Origin: Anoxynatronum buryatiense
Lineage (GTDB): Bacteria > Bacillota > Clostridia > Peptostreptococcales > Tindalliaceae
NCBI RefSeq assembly: GCF_900182905.1
Contig: NZ_FXUF01000020.1
Span: forward strand, 1-49,481
DNA length: 49,481 bases
Direction of reading: 5' to 3'
The notes below the pieces were generated by a model that saw only the letters and a program-made list of their open reading frames with translations, searched no databases and had not been told where the DNA came from. This document shows positions 27,610-36,661 of the stretch, piece by piece. Position 1 is the first letter of the stretch; the number at the start of each line of letters is the position of its first letter. The translations under genes and the position numbers were made by a program.

Positions 27610-29279
27610 TCGCTTTCCTCCCTCTCCCCGTTAACGGGGTTTTCCACTGTTGCTTCCTGATGAAGGCACAGCCACCGTTGGGCCGCCTCCAGAATGTCAG
27701 GCTGCAATCCCATCAGCGATGCCACTGCAATGGCATCTTTCGGCACCGGCACGCCGGGTTCCCGGGGTTGCAGGCGGTAGTCCATGGCAGCTTCGAAAAG
27801 GCCTGAAGACCATCCTGTTTCCTGTACCTGATGCTTCAGCTTTTGGAGGGTTGCCCGATTAAGTCCCAGCACTTGCAGATGTCTGACTCCCGGCAGATCG
27901 CCAACACCGTCGTAATGGGTGGTGACGACTGAAATGGCTTCGCTTTGACTTAAATGTGCCACAATAGCCCTGGAAATACAGGTCCCTTCCAAAGGATTGG
28001 TGCCGCTGGCCAGCTCATCCAGCAGCAACAGTCCTGATTCATGCGTACGCTGCAGCACTTCTTTCAGTGCATATATTTCTGCTCCAAAGGTGGACAGTCC
28101 CATGGACTGAGACTGCTGGTCGCCTGTTGAAAAATAAAGCCAGTCCACCGGCTGAAAGGCGAAGTGATCCGCCGGTACCCAAAACCCCATCTGGGCCAGG
28201 GTGGTAAGGAGGGCCGTCATCTTCAGTGTCATGGTTTTACCGCCCATATTGGCTCCGGTAATCACCGTCACCCCCCGGCTCATTTCAATATCCACCGCGG
28301 TGGGCTGTCGGCGCTGTCGGCGCAGGGCTTCTTCCAGAACCGGGTGCCTTCCTCCCGTGATGCAAATGGCAGCTTCGTCTGTCAGCGCGGGGCAACAGGA
28401 CCGATATCGCCGGGCCAGTACCACCTTGCCCAGCAACAGGTCCATCTGTGCCAGGGCAAATGTATTGGCCATCAGCGGCTCCAGCGCTTCCCCGATCCTT
28501 TCACTGAGACGCTGGCGCACCCGATTTTCCGCTTCATCTTCCCTCATTAACAGCGTTTCTGTTTGTTCTGCTTCCGGTAGTCTGCGCTGCCGGTAAATCC
28601 ATTCGCCTCCCGTTTCGCCGGTCTTTTCGTACGTCCCCAGCGACTCGAGGCGATGAATGATTTCTATATGGGTTGCTGGAATAAGAAATTCACCATTCCA
28701 AAGGGGCTGTATGCCCGTTACTTCCACAGCCTGCTGCTCCTGCAGCTTTGTCTGGCGACGCAGGCCTTCCTCCAGCCTGTTTTTTTCCTGGCGAATGTGT
28801 TTCAGCTCATCATCATAACAGTCGTACACATAAAATGTTTCGATGCCTGTTCCTTCGGGATCCAGCAGATTAATGAGCCACTGAACCGGGGCCAGTTCAA
28901 CTGACGAAACCAACAGCTTCCGATTGTGCTGAAGCACTTTTCTGATTCGCTCCGTGGCAAAAGCCTGCTTTTTGATCTCAAACAGTTCAATATCTGTCAG
29001 TCGATCCCCCCGAGCTGCCAACAGCAGCGACTTGCGCAGGTTGGGCAGGCCATGAAGATGTTGCCGCAGGCTTTTCAACAGATCAGGGTTTGCCATGTCT
29101 GCTTCCAGGTAAAGACCAATCTCACGCCACGACTCTTCCAGCTGAAGCGCTTCTTCTCGGGAGAAAGGTTTCAGGGCTTCTTTTGCCAGCCGGCCGTATT
29201 CTGTTTCCAAAGGCAGGCGGGCCAGGGTTTCTGTCAGCCCTATTGCTTCGGGAATGCTGTCATTCAAAAAGAATGTCAT
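27606..29279 (-). CDS. kamC: MutS-like ATPase of the aminomutase reactivation pair (KamC)
   Basis: A 557-residue protein related to the core and ATPase parts of DNA mismatch protein MutS, without the mismatch-binding domain. Helical lever-type regions precede the ATPase, with Walker A TGANMGGKT (about residues 340-348) and Walker B LLLLDELASGTNP with a downstream THYD signature. In lysine-fermenting Clostridia this gene always sits beside kamB and kamDE and is annotated as part of a lysine 5,6-aminomutase reactivase, presumably exchanging damaged cobalamin. The ATG at 29279 overlaps the kamB stop (ATGA) and follows GGGAGG; the 23-codon upstream extension is rejected. A DNA repair role is unlikely here. 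Confidence 0.9.
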   Translation of the reverse strand: MTFFLNDSIPEAIGLTETLARLPLETEYGRLAKEALKPFSREEALQLEESWREIGLYLEADMANPDLLKSLRQHLHGLPNLRKSLLLAARGDRLTDIELFEIKKQAFATERIRKVLQHNRKLLVSSVELAPVQWLINLLDPEGTGIETFYVYDCYDDELKHIRQEKNRLEEGLRRQTKLQEQQAVEVTGIQPLWNGEFLIPATHIEIIHRLESLGTYEKTGETGGEWIYRQRRLPEAEQTETLLMREDEAENRVRQRLSERIGEALEPLMANTFALAQMDLLLGKVVLARRYRSCCPALTDEAAICITGGRHPVLEEALRRQRRQPTAVDIEMSRGVTVITGANMGGKTMTLKMTALLTTLAQMGFWVPADHFAFQPVDWLYFSTGDQQSQSMGLSTFGAEIYALKEVLQRTHESGLLLLDELASGTNPLEGTCISRAIVAHLSQSEAISVVTTHYDGVGDLPGVRHLQVLGLNRATLQKLKHQVQETGWSSGLFEAAMDYRLQPREPGVPVPKDAIAVASLMGLQPDILEAAQRWLCLHQEATVENPVNGEREESE

Positions 29280-30343
29280 GCCAGGCCCTCCCTTCCCATC
29301 ACATTGACCACCGGCACTGTCTGAACTGCTTCTCTCATCTGCCGGCAAAAATCAGTGCTCTGAAAGCGCCATCCTCCTGGTGACCAGGGATTCACAGTGA
29401 GAAATAGTAAGCGGATGGGGCGGAGCACCTGAAGCTGCAATCCCTGCTTCTGCCAAAGCCTCGCCTCCTGCCGGGAAATAAACAGGCGGGTGGCGTCCTC
29501 AAGCACCAGGGGCATGTCGCGGTATAGCGGGGTGGTATCCACCAGATCTCTGACGGTACGGTTGGTAAGGCTGCCTCTGATGAGTACTCCCTGGTGGCTG
29601 GGCTTCATCAGGCGGCCGATTTCTTTCCCCTGACTCAACGCCGTGGCGAAAGGCAGGGCTTCAATGGCGCCATCGGCATGCACCAGTCCCACGCCGCTCT
29701 CTTCAGGCAGCAAGGCTTCCATGCCTGCCATCCGGGCCTGGGTAAGATGCACAGGTGGTACCTGGGGCTGCCAGAGGGGTGTTTCCAGCACCTGTACCTG
29801 ATGGGCCGTTTCTGCCACTGCCTCCCGCAAATCCCGTGACAGTACAGCACCGGTAGCCAGAATACCGCCGTCAGCAATGGCGGGCGAGGCGCTGGTTTTA
29901 CGGTTCAGCGCTCCATCCACCAGCACCTGGCGGGCACCATACCGCAGCATTTGCCTGCAAACCCGGCGGATACCTCTGTTGGTATCAGGACCCGCCAGTT
30001 CCACCCAGCCCCGCTGTCTGACCCGCACCAGCACCACCTGACCCACTGGTGTCTTTTCCCGGGTTGTCTCCAGTATTTCCACCCGGGCATCACTGCGCCT
30101 GAGGCACAAATCAGTGGTCGCCAGCAGCGTTCCCGGTTCCACCAGTATTCCCGGCTTTTCCGTCCCTGTCACCAGGTCTTCCAGCTCGCCATCCCGGCCA
30201 ATGGAGGTCAACCCCAGCAGCCGGTTTTCCTGAGCAGCTTCGGTAATCAGACGGTTCAGTACCACGGTTTTTCCCGCATTCTTCGCCATTCCTATGACTG
30301 CCACTGTTTTCAGTTCGTCGGGAATCAGCGACCACAGGTTCAT
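29276..30343 (-). CDS. kamB: Aminomutase reactivation subunit KamB
   Basis: A 355-residue protein with an N-terminal P-loop (GMAKNAGKT, residues 18-26), followed by a region resembling SIMIBI-type NTPases ([15 protein letters not shown]). The rest has few recognisable motifs. Gene order kamA-kamB-kamC-kamD-kamE identifies it as KamB, the partner of KamC in keeping lysine 5,6-aminomutase active. No clear ribosome site precedes the ATG at 30343, but it overlaps the kamA stop in an ATGA, so it is probably made by translational coupling. An in-frame start at 30451 lies well inside kamA and is rejected. Confidence 0.88.
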   Translation of the reverse strand: MNLWSLIPDELKTVAVIGMAKNAGKTVVLNRLITEAAQENRLLGLTSIGRDGELEDLVTGTEKPGILVEPGTLLATTDLCLRRSDARVEILETTREKTPVGQVVLVRVRQRGWVELAGPDTNRGIRRVCRQMLRYGARQVLVDGALNRKTSASPAIADGGILATGAVLSRDLREAVAETAHQVQVLETPLWQPQVPPVHLTQARMAGMEALLPEESGVGLVHADGAIEALPFATALSQGKEIGRLMKPSHQGVLIRGSLTNRTVRDLVDTTPLYRDMPLVLEDATRLFISRQEARLWQKQGLQLQVLRPIRLLFLTVNPWSPGGWRFQSTDFCRQMREAVQTVPVVNVMGREGLA

Positions 30344-31590
30344 TGGTGACTGCGACGGTGTCGTTCCAGATCTGAAGGTTCCAGTGCAATTTTTTCTCCC
30401 AAAATCAGCCCGGCCACACCGCCGACTTCTTTGTTTCTTTTGCCGTTGCATACATCGCAGGCGGGATCACTGACATAATCAGTGGGCTCAGAGTAGGTGG
30501 TGATCACGCCTTCATAGTTTCGCAGCACCACTTTACCGGCACCCTGCGAAATCATGTACTGGGGCCCCACGGGAATTTTACCGCCGCCGCCGGGGGCATC
30601 CACCACAAAGTTGGGAACTGCATAACCAGAGGTGTGTCCCCGAAGTCCTTCAATAATTTCAATGCCTTTTGCCACGGTGGTGCGGAAATGCTCAATGCCC
30701 ATGGAAAGATCGCACTGATAAATGTAATAGGGTCGCACCCGTTCTTTCACCAAGCCGTGGACCAGTTCTTTCATCACGTGAATGCAGTCGTTCACACCCC
30801 GCATCAGCACCGACTGGTTGCCCAGGGGAATGCCTGCATTGGCAAGGCGTGCCAGCGCTTCTTTGGCTTCCGGCGTCAGTTCTTTGGGATGATTAAAATG
30901 CGTATTCAGCCAGATGGGGTGGTATTTTTTCAGCATGTTCACCAGATCGTCGGTAATGCGCTGGGGCATCACCACCGGTGTGCGGCTGCCAAGACGGACT
31001 ATTTCCACATGGGGAATTTCCCGGAGTTTGGCAATGATATATTCCAGGCGGGAGTCGGAGACCAGCAGACAGTCGCCGCCGGATAACAGCACGTCACGCA
31101 CCTGGGGGGTGTTTTTAATATATTCAATGGCTGCATCAATGCGGTCCACCGGCATACCCGTATCCTTTTGGCCTGCAAAACGCCGGCGGGTGCAGTGACG
31201 GCAGTACATGGCGCACATATCGGTAATGAGCAGCAACACCCGGTCGGGGTAGCGGTGGGTCAGTCCGGGAACCGGGCTGTCCACGTCTTCATGAAGGGGG
31301 TCATCCATGTCAGAGGCACTTTTATGGAGTTCACGCATAGTGGGGACCGCCTGCATGCGCACCGGACAGCGGGGATCATCAGGGTCCATCAGCGCTGCAT
31401 AATAGGGAGTAATGCCCATACGCAGGGTTTCCAGTGCTTTTTCGATACCATTTTCTTCCTCGGGTGTCAGGTTGATGACTTTTTTCAGGTCTTCCACCTG
31501 TGTAATGCGATTTTTCACCTGCCACTCCCAGCTGTTCCACTGGTCGTCGGTGACATCCTTCCAAAGCTCAATTTCCTGATAGGAACGCAT
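30340..31590 (-). CDS. kamA: L-lysine 2,3-aminomutase (radical SAM)
   Basis: Converts L-lysine to L-beta-lysine with a 4Fe-4S cluster, SAM and PLP, the first step of lysine fermentation. In the 416-residue protein the radical SAM motif is CAMYCRHC (Cys126, Cys130, Cys133). The PLP lysine is in the PGGGGK loop near residue 340, and a C-terminal zinc-type Cys pair (CDVC) follows. GGAGGAG precedes the ATG. A strong stem-loop separates it from kdd, so it may be expressed at a different level or from an additional promoter in the 132-nt gap, where no clear sigma-A or sigma-54 site is seen. A glutamate 2,3-aminomutase is possible on fold alone, but the kam context settles the call. Confidence 0.97.
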   Translation of the reverse strand: MRSYQEIELWKDVTDDQWNSWEWQVKNRITQVEDLKKVINLTPEEENGIEKALETLRMGITPYYAALMDPDDPRCPVRMQAVPTMRELHKSASDMDDPLHEDVDSPVPGLTHRYPDRVLLLITDMCAMYCRHCTRRRFAGQKDTGMPVDRIDAAIEYIKNTPQVRDVLLSGGDCLLVSDSRLEYIIAKLREIPHVEIVRLGSRTPVVMPQRITDDLVNMLKKYHPIWLNTHFNHPKELTPEAKEALARLANAGIPLGNQSVLMRGVNDCIHVMKELVHGLVKERVRPYYIYQCDLSMGIEHFRTTVAKGIEIIEGLRGHTSGYAVPNFVVDAPGGGGKIPVGPQYMISQGAGKVVLRNYEGVITTYSEPTDYVSDPACDVCNGKRNKEVGGVAGLILGEKIALEPSDLERHRRSHQ

Positions 31591-31658
31591 TTTCTTCTCC
31601 TCCGTTCACTTTCTTGATTGGCATCAATGGCTTGCCCTCATGCCTGTTTCATTTGGCG

Positions 31659-31691
31659 TGGAAAAAATCGCCAGAAGGGCGATTTTTTCCA
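31659..31691 (-). terminator. Stem-loop between kdd and kamA (terminator or attenuator)
   Basis: Perfect 14-bp stem TGGAAAAAATCGCC / GGCGATTTTTTCCA with a 5-nt loop; the T-run is inside the stem, so it could act in either direction. It lies inside the lysine operon, 31 nt after kdd and 69 nt before kamA. Confidence 0.8.
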
Positions 31692-31722
31692 CAGGTCTTT
31701 CAACCGGCCTGTGATCCGCGGT

Positions 31723-32766
31723 TTATGCATAAAGGGCTTCAAAACGCTTGCGCAATACATCACTTTCCCGCATAATCTGAAGGGCAATGGCCGCATGGCC
31801 CTTGGTGTATCCGTTACCAATGATCATGGTGGTGTCACGTCCCACACCCTCTGCACCCAGTGCAGCTTTAGTGAAGCTGGTGGCCATGCTGAAGAAGTAA
31901 ATCAGCCCGGTATCTTTAGCCGCCAGGATGCTGCCCATTTCGGTATTGGGGATATTCACGCAGTTAATGACCACGTCGGCCATTTCGCCGTTGGTCACAT
32001 TTTTGACCGCCTCCATGAGTCCCACTGCATCGGTGGAATCAGCCAGTACATATTCGTTTGCCAGCCCCAGAGGCTTGATTTCTTCCAGCGCTTCTGCCCG
32101 TCGTCCCACACAAATGACCTTGCCGGTGACGCCAGCCCGCTTCTTCGCTTCATAGAGACACAACATGCCTGACTTGCCGTTGCCGCCGATGACCACCACT
32201 GTATCCCCCGGCTTTACCAGCTTGGCTGTCTGTGCAGGCGCACCCGCAACATCCAGCACTGACAGGGCCAGATTTTCAGGCATATCACTTGGAATCACTG
32301 CGTAGATTCCGCTTTCAAAAAGAATGGCTTTTCCTTTGATGTCCACCTGGTCGATTTCTTTGCGGATGGCTACAATTTCATCAATCACCAGGGGTGTCAG
32401 CGACAGAGACACCAAAGTGGCCAGCTTGTCGCCCACTTTCAGGTCTGTTTTCCCTTCCAGGGCGGGGCCGATGGCTTCAACGGTTCCAATGAGCATGCCG
32501 CCTGATCCGGTGACAGGGTTATGATGTTTTCCCCGTTCTGTAACGATTCCCAGCATGATTTCTTTGATTTTTTCAGGGTTACCGCCTGCCTGCTCTTTGA
32601 TCTGGGTGAAGCTGGCAGAATCCACATTCAAGGTCTGCACATTAATAAGTACCTCATTGTCATAAATTTCCATGGTGTTGTCGATGCGCTGTGCCGGTTG
32701 GGGCAGGACACCTTTTGGCTCCAATACCCGATGAGTTCCGTAGGGACATCCGATTCCTTTTGTCAT
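31723..32766 (-). CDS. kdd: L-erythro-3,5-diaminohexanoate dehydrogenase
   Basis: Oxidatively deaminates 3,5-diaminohexanoate to 3-keto-5-aminohexanoate, feeding the Kce/Kal steps of lysine fermentation. The 347-residue protein has an MDR-like fold with a Rossmann domain (VVVIGGNGKSGMLCLYEA, about residues 185-202). The conserved N-terminus GCPYGTHRVLEPKGVLPQPA is typical of Kdd. The ATG at 32766 follows AGGAGGG; a 27-codon upstream extension is rejected. It is the first gene after the sigma-54 promoter. kce and kal, the next pathway genes, are not in the window. Confidence 0.95.
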   Translation of the reverse strand: MTKGIGCPYGTHRVLEPKGVLPQPAQRIDNTMEIYDNEVLINVQTLNVDSASFTQIKEQAGGNPEKIKEIMLGIVTERGKHHNPVTGSGGMLIGTVEAIGPALEGKTDLKVGDKLATLVSLSLTPLVIDEIVAIRKEIDQVDIKGKAILFESGIYAVIPSDMPENLALSVLDVAGAPAQTAKLVKPGDTVVVIGGNGKSGMLCLYEAKKRAGVTGKVICVGRRAEALEEIKPLGLANEYVLADSTDAVGLMEAVKNVTNGEMADVVINCVNIPNTEMGSILAAKDTGLIYFFSMATSFTKAALGAEGVGRDTTMIIGNGYTKGHAAIALQIMRESDVLRKRFEALYA

Positions 32767-32922
32767 TTTTTTAACCCTCCTCTTGATTTTAAGGCCGCAC
32801 CAAGTGCTGCCATCATAACCACCAGTCAGGTGATGCGCCAGCGGCACTCACCCTCCCTCAAAAATGATCCTGATCATCCCAAAGCTTTTCTCGCTTTGAA
32901 TGATCCTCCTCTCTTATGGATA

Positions 32923-32939
32923 TGCAATCATCATGCCAA
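32923..32939 (-). promoter_or_regulatory. Sigma-54 (-24/-12) promoter of the lysine-degradation operon
   Basis: The minus strand reads TTGGCAT-N5-TTGCA, keeping the invariant GG and GC at correct spacing. The predicted start is near 32911, giving a leader of about 145 nt before kdd. The 394-nt gap 32767-33160 holds this promoter, a palindrome, the activator terminator and no gene. Confidence 0.85.
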
Positions 32940-33000
32940 CCCGATTCATGATGTCAATAAATCTCACAAATCCTTCAACCATGCGGTTTTTAGCCTATTA

Positions 33001-33017
33001 TGACTGGCTTTCAGTCA
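33001..33017. promoter_or_regulatory. Candidate activator-binding palindrome (UAS)
   Basis: TGACTG-GCTTT-CAGTCA, a perfect 6-5-6 palindrome about 65 nt upstream of the -24 box and between the activator gene and its presumed target operon. Location and symmetry fit an enhancer site; function is not shown. Confidence 0.35.
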
Positions 33018-33115
33018 GCAAAAACGGAGTTTATTGCCTCCCCATGTCATCAACCGCCGATTATTCGGCATACAACTTTGAAACTTCCACGCGAAATGAC
33101 AAGGAATGATCCCAT

Positions 33116-33157
33116 AAAAAACCGGCCAACGCTGTCTCAGTGACAGGCGTTGGCCGG
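33116..33157 (-). terminator. Terminator of the second sigma-54 activator gene
   Basis: An 11-bp GC-rich stem (CCGGCCAACGC / GCGTTGGCCGG) extended by an inner CTGTC/GACAG-type pairing, followed by six T on the minus strand, directly after the stop. Confidence 0.93.
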
Positions 33158-33160
33158 CGT

Positions 33161-34585
33161 TTACGGCGTTTTGATGCCCAGCTTTCCCAGGCGGTATTGC
33201 AGGGTTTGGCGGGGAAGTCCCAACAACCGCGCAGTTCGGGTGATATTTTCACCGGTTTGATGGTAGGTTGCCAGAATAAACTGTTTTTCCAGCCGGTTCA
33301 TGGCTCCCTTCAGCGTTTCTCCCTCCACCATCACCACACCTGCCGCCTTGCCGGCCTGGGGGCGCCGTCGCTGAAGATAGGGCGGCAGATCATCTGCCTC
33401 AATGGCATCACCTTCCATGACATTCAGCGTCCCCTCAATGATATTCTCCAACTCCCTGACATTGCCGGGCCAGTCATGCTGCTCCAGCATTCGATAGGCT
33501 TCGGGAGTGATTCCCCTCACATGCTTTCCCAGTCGTTCATTGAACTTCTCAATAAAATGTTCCAGCAGCCGGGGAAAGTCTTCCTGACGTTCTTTCAGGT
33601 CGGGCAGCCGCAATGATACCACATTCAGCCGGTAGAACAGATCTTCCCGCAGCATCTTGCTCTGAACCGCCTCAAAAGGATCCACATTCATCGCCGCGAT
33701 GATGCGGACATCCACATCCCGTGTGCGGATATCCCCCACCCGTCTGATGGATTTTTCTTCCAGCACCCGGAGCAGCTTTGCCTGCAGCTCCATGGGCATG
33801 GAGTTGATTTCATCCAAAAAAAGAGTGCCTTTGTTTGCCAGTTCAAAAAGACCAGGCCGGTGATCGGCTCCGGTAAAACTTCCCTTGACCGTTCCAAAAA
33901 GAATACTCTCCAGCAACGTGGCCGGAATTGCCGCACAGTTCTGGGCCACAAAGGGATTCTCCCGCCGCTGGCTGGCATTATGAATCGCCTGCACAATCAA
34001 CTCTTTTCCCGTTCCTGTGCTGCCGTAAACAATGACCGAAGACTGGGTCATGGCCGCTTTCATGGCCTTCTGTTTCAACCTGGCCAGCACCGTGCTCTGG
34101 CCCACCACATGGTCAAAGGTATATTTTGCCGTTCCCGTTGATTGTCGGGTGGATTGTCGGGCCGATTGCCGCTGAGTGCCGTACATTTTCTTTTGCAGAT
34201 CCACCAGCTGTTCTGACAGTTCCCGCACCCGGGTGATATCCCTGGAGATTTCCAAAGCGCCAACAATGGCTCCCTGCTCTACAATGGGAATGGTGGTGTT
34301 AATGGTGGTGATCTTACTCCCCTGGTAATTCAGAAAGGTCTGCTGATAATCGCAAATGGGCTCACCGACTTTCAGCACCTGCAGCAATGTACTTGACTCT
34401 GCTGTTAAAGAAGGATAGATCTCCAGAATATGATGGCCCACCACCTGCTCTTTATGAAGGCTGTCCAAGGTGGCTGCCGCTTCATTGCAGTACACAATGA
34501 CCCCTTGGGCGTCCACCATCTGAATCCCTTCGTTCAACAGTTCCAGAAGGTTTTCCATATTTTGCCGGTTTTTAAAGGGATCCAA
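33161..34585 (-). CDS. PAS-containing sigma-54-dependent activator of lysine degradation
   Basis: A 474-residue enhancer-binding protein resembling RocR-type amino-acid catabolism regulators. A PAS domain covers about residues 10-120, followed by a short repeat-like linker (QSARQSTRQSTG). The AAA+ domain has Walker A GSTGTGKE and the sigma-54 loop as GSFTGA, a serine variant of GAFTGA. The Fis-type helix-turn-helix lies at the C-terminus (ENITRTARLLGLPRQTLQYRLGKLGI). The start is uncertain: an AGGCGGTG site lies 6 nt before a TTG at 34585, while the GTG at 34594 overlaps that site. It is directly upstream of the sigma-54-driven kdd-kam operon, which is the inferred target; it is probably co-transcribed with the preceding methylase gene. 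Confidence 0.93.
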   Translation of the reverse strand: MDPFKNRQNMENLLELLNEGIQMVDAQGVIVYCNEAAATLDSLHKEQVVGHHILEIYPSLTAESSTLLQVLKVGEPICDYQQTFLNYQGSKITTINTTIPIVEQGAIVGALEISRDITRVRELSEQLVDLQKKMYGTQRQSARQSTRQSTGTAKYTFDHVVGQSTVLARLKQKAMKAAMTQSSVIVYGSTGTGKELIVQAIHNASQRRENPFVAQNCAAIPATLLESILFGTVKGSFTGADHRPGLFELANKGTLFLDEINSMPMELQAKLLRVLEEKSIRRVGDIRTRDVDVRIIAAMNVDPFEAVQSKMLREDLFYRLNVVSLRLPDLKERQEDFPRLLEHFIEKFNERLGKHVRGITPEAYRMLEQHDWPGNVRELENIIEGTLNVMEGDAIEADDLPPYLQRRRPQAGKAAGVVMVEGETLKGAMNRLEKQFILATYHQTGENITRTARLLGLPRQTLQYRLGKLGIKTP

Positions 34586-34616
34586 TCTTATCACCGCCTA
34601 TTTTTCGGCATAGCGC

Positions 34617-35849
34617 CTAATCTTCGGCACTTATCTCTGCATCTCTTCGCGGAGGTCGCGGACCCTGATACTGATAATACTGGCACATAATGCGGCCATT
34701 ATAGAGTTTTCGTCGCCGGTCTGCTTTTTTACCAAAAATCCGTTCCAGATCAGGGTATGCCGTCAACACATAAATGGACCAGGTATCGAGTTTGAAAAAG
34801 CGTTGGGCCATGGTCTCGTAGAGCTGGCCCAGAGCTTCCACTTCTCCCATCCTTTCCCCGTAAGGGGGGTTGGTGATGAGGCAGCCATAATGATAACGGG
34901 ATCCCAGGTCTTCCACTGCCCTGCGCTCAAAGTGAATCTCCTGGCTGTCAAGGGCCTGTTCGCCATACTGGCGTGCCATACGGATGGCCTTTTCGTCGAT
35001 ATCGTAGCCCTGAATTTGAAGAGGCCGCCGAAACTGCGCCACTTCATGGGTTTCTTTTCTGGCCTGCCGCCATAGAGCGGCATCGATCCAGGGCCATTCC
35101 TGAGCAGCAAAATCACGATTCATCCCCGGAGCGATGTTCTTTCCGATGAGTGCGGCTTCGATGGGAATTGTGCCGGAACCACAGAAGGGGTCAACCAACA
35201 CCCTGTCTGGATTCCAGTAACTGAGCATGACCAAGGCAGCCGCCAGGGTTTCTTTCAACGGTGCCTGATGGTAACTTTCCCGGTAACCACGGCGGTGCAG
35301 GCCACTGCCACTGGTGTCAAGGGTCAGGGTCACCTGGTCTTTCAGCAGGGCCACTTCGATGGCATAGTGCCCTTCATTTTCCTGAAACCAGGAGGTGCCA
35401 TAGGTGCCTTTCAAACTCTCCACCACCGCTTTTTTGACAATGGCCTGACAGTCCGGCACGCTGTACAATTTTGATTTGATGGATTTTCCTGAAACCGGGA
35501 AAATGCCTTTTTCGGGAATATAGAGGCTCCAGGGAAGCGCCTTCGTCTTCTCAAACAGTTCCTCAAAGGACATTGCCTTGAAACTGCCGATTTTCAGCAA
35601 CACCCGCTCAGCGGTACGCAGCCACAGGTTGGCGCGACAAATGGCTTCCAAAGGCCCCTGAAAGGTGATGCGGCCATTTTCAGTTTCAAGCACCTCGTAG
35701 CCCAGGGCCTTGATTTCCCTGGCAGCGATGGCTTCCAGCCCGAAGGCAGTGGTGGCAATCAACTGCACCAGCTGGCCCTGGTCAGCCCTTTGGCTGGCGG
35801 CGGCTCCCTTTTGAATCGCATTGGATTGGTTACTTTCCTGTTTTTTCAC
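34617..35849 (-). CDS. THUMP-domain class I rRNA methyltransferase (RlmL/YpsC type)
   Basis: Predicted SAM-dependent RNA guanine-N2 methyltransferase. The 410-residue protein starts with a ferredoxin-like/THUMP RNA-binding region (ATTAFGLEAIAAREIKALGYE, about residues 30-50). The methylase domain follows, with DPFCGSGTIPIEAALIG for SAM binding and the catalytic NPPYGERMG motif. The start is a GTG at 35849, adjacent to the cupin stop, with AGGAAGG 10 nt upstream. E. coli RlmL is longer and fused to RlmK; this is the short Firmicute form, whose exact rRNA target is not known from sequence. Confidence 0.92.
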   Translation of the reverse strand: MKKQESNQSNAIQKGAAASQRADQGQLVQLIATTAFGLEAIAAREIKALGYEVLETENGRITFQGPLEAICRANLWLRTAERVLLKIGSFKAMSFEELFEKTKALPWSLYIPEKGIFPVSGKSIKSKLYSVPDCQAIVKKAVVESLKGTYGTSWFQENEGHYAIEVALLKDQVTLTLDTSGSGLHRRGYRESYHQAPLKETLAAALVMLSYWNPDRVLVDPFCGSGTIPIEAALIGKNIAPGMNRDFAAQEWPWIDAALWRQARKETHEVAQFRRPLQIQGYDIDEKAIRMARQYGEQALDSQEIHFERRAVEDLGSRYHYGCLITNPPYGERMGEVEALGQLYETMAQRFFKLDTWSIYVLTAYPDLERIFGKKADRRRKLYNGRIMCQYYQYQGPRPPRRDAEISAED

Positions 35850-36197
35850 TTATTGATGTCCTTCCTCGGGCACAATGCAGATAAATTCAAAGGGTTCTTC
35901 ACCCGTATTCTGGAACTGGTGCAGGGCACCTGCCGGTACATAGGCGTAGGATCCAGGTGACAGTGGATGGTCGCTTCCATTAAGATGCAGCGTCGCATTG
36001 CCGCGAATAATGTAGTTTATGTGCGGCCAGGGGTGTTGGTGTCTGGGAGTAAACCCGCCGGGTGCCACTTCGAAAACCCGCATCACGTGGCCCTGCCAGC
36101 CTTCTTCTGGCGAGATGAGAACCTGCATGGCAGCATTTTTGGCTTCGGGGTGGGTAACCGTTTTTTTCTCCAGTTGTTGTGTATGTCCGACAATCAT
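35850..36197 (-). CDS. Small cupin-domain protein
   Basis: A 115-residue single-domain cupin. Metal-ligand motif 1 is seen as TPRHQHPWPHINYIIRG (His residues around 52-58) and motif 2 as PAGALHQFQNTGEEPFEF. Such proteins may bind a metal and a small ligand, but family members range from isomerases to sensors, so no reaction is assigned. AAGGAGG is placed well before the ATG. It lies between a small membrane protein and the rRNA methylase in a tight same-strand run. Confidence 0.85.
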   Translation of the reverse strand: MIVGHTQQLEKKTVTHPEAKNAAMQVLISPEEGWQGHVMRVFEVAPGGFTPRHQHPWPHINYIIRGNATLHLNGSDHPLSPGSYAYVPAGALHQFQNTGEEPFEFICIVPEEGHQ

Positions 36198-36248
36198 GTT
36201 TTTTTCCTCCTTATGACGGGGTGGCCGTCTATTTGTTCCTTAGCTCCT

Positions 36249-36617
36249 TTAACTCCCTTTAACTCCTTTTATTTCCCTGACGCTTTTTGATCCTTTGGGT
36301 GTCTGTTTCTTTTTTGACGTTTGCAGGGCGGCCATCTGTTTCTCAACCATTGACCAGGTGATGAGCCCCCAAAGCAATCCACCCGCCATGAAAATCAACA
36401 GCGTTCCCACTGCAGGCGCTCCGAAAACGGTCTGTTTCCAGTGACTGAAAGAAAATCCGTTCTTCCAGAGGCTGGAAAGGGTCAAAAAAATAATCCCCGT
36501 GGACAACCCCCAGCTAATCATACCATTTACCAGCAGATAGCGTTTCTTGCCCCTGGCGTACAGTCCTGCGAGGCTCATTTGCCGGGTGTCTGTTTGTTTT
36601 CCTTGCTTTTTGCCCAT
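36249..36617 (-). CDS. Hypothetical two-helix membrane protein
   Basis: Not recognised. From the ATG at 36617 it is 122 residues, with a basic N-terminus, two predicted membrane helices (about residues 27-47 and 65-88) and a Lys-rich tail (KKKQTPKGSKSV). The 36617 start is preferred because AAGGGG lies 7 nt before it and the upstream promoter would begin transcription near 36655, leaving almost no leader for the ATG at 36647. Topology suggests both ends inside the cell. It is the first gene of a run with the cupin and methylase genes. Confidence 0.65.
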   Translation of the reverse strand: MGKKQGKQTDTRQMSLAGLYARGKKRYLLVNGMISWGLSTGIIFLTLSSLWKNGFSFSHWKQTVFGAPAVGTLLIFMAGGLLWGLITWSMVEKQMAALQTSKKKQTPKGSKSVREIKGVKGS

Positions 36618-36661
36618 ACCCATACCCCTTCTTCGGCGCATTTTCATCTGCGTTTCTTCTC

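Noticed and set aside
32767-32910. A possible riboswitch in the 145-nt leader of kdd
   Set aside because: The leader shows short GATGATC-type repeats and an AAAGC/GCTTT pairing but none of the conserved segments of lysine or cobalamin riboswitches, and it is too short for either.
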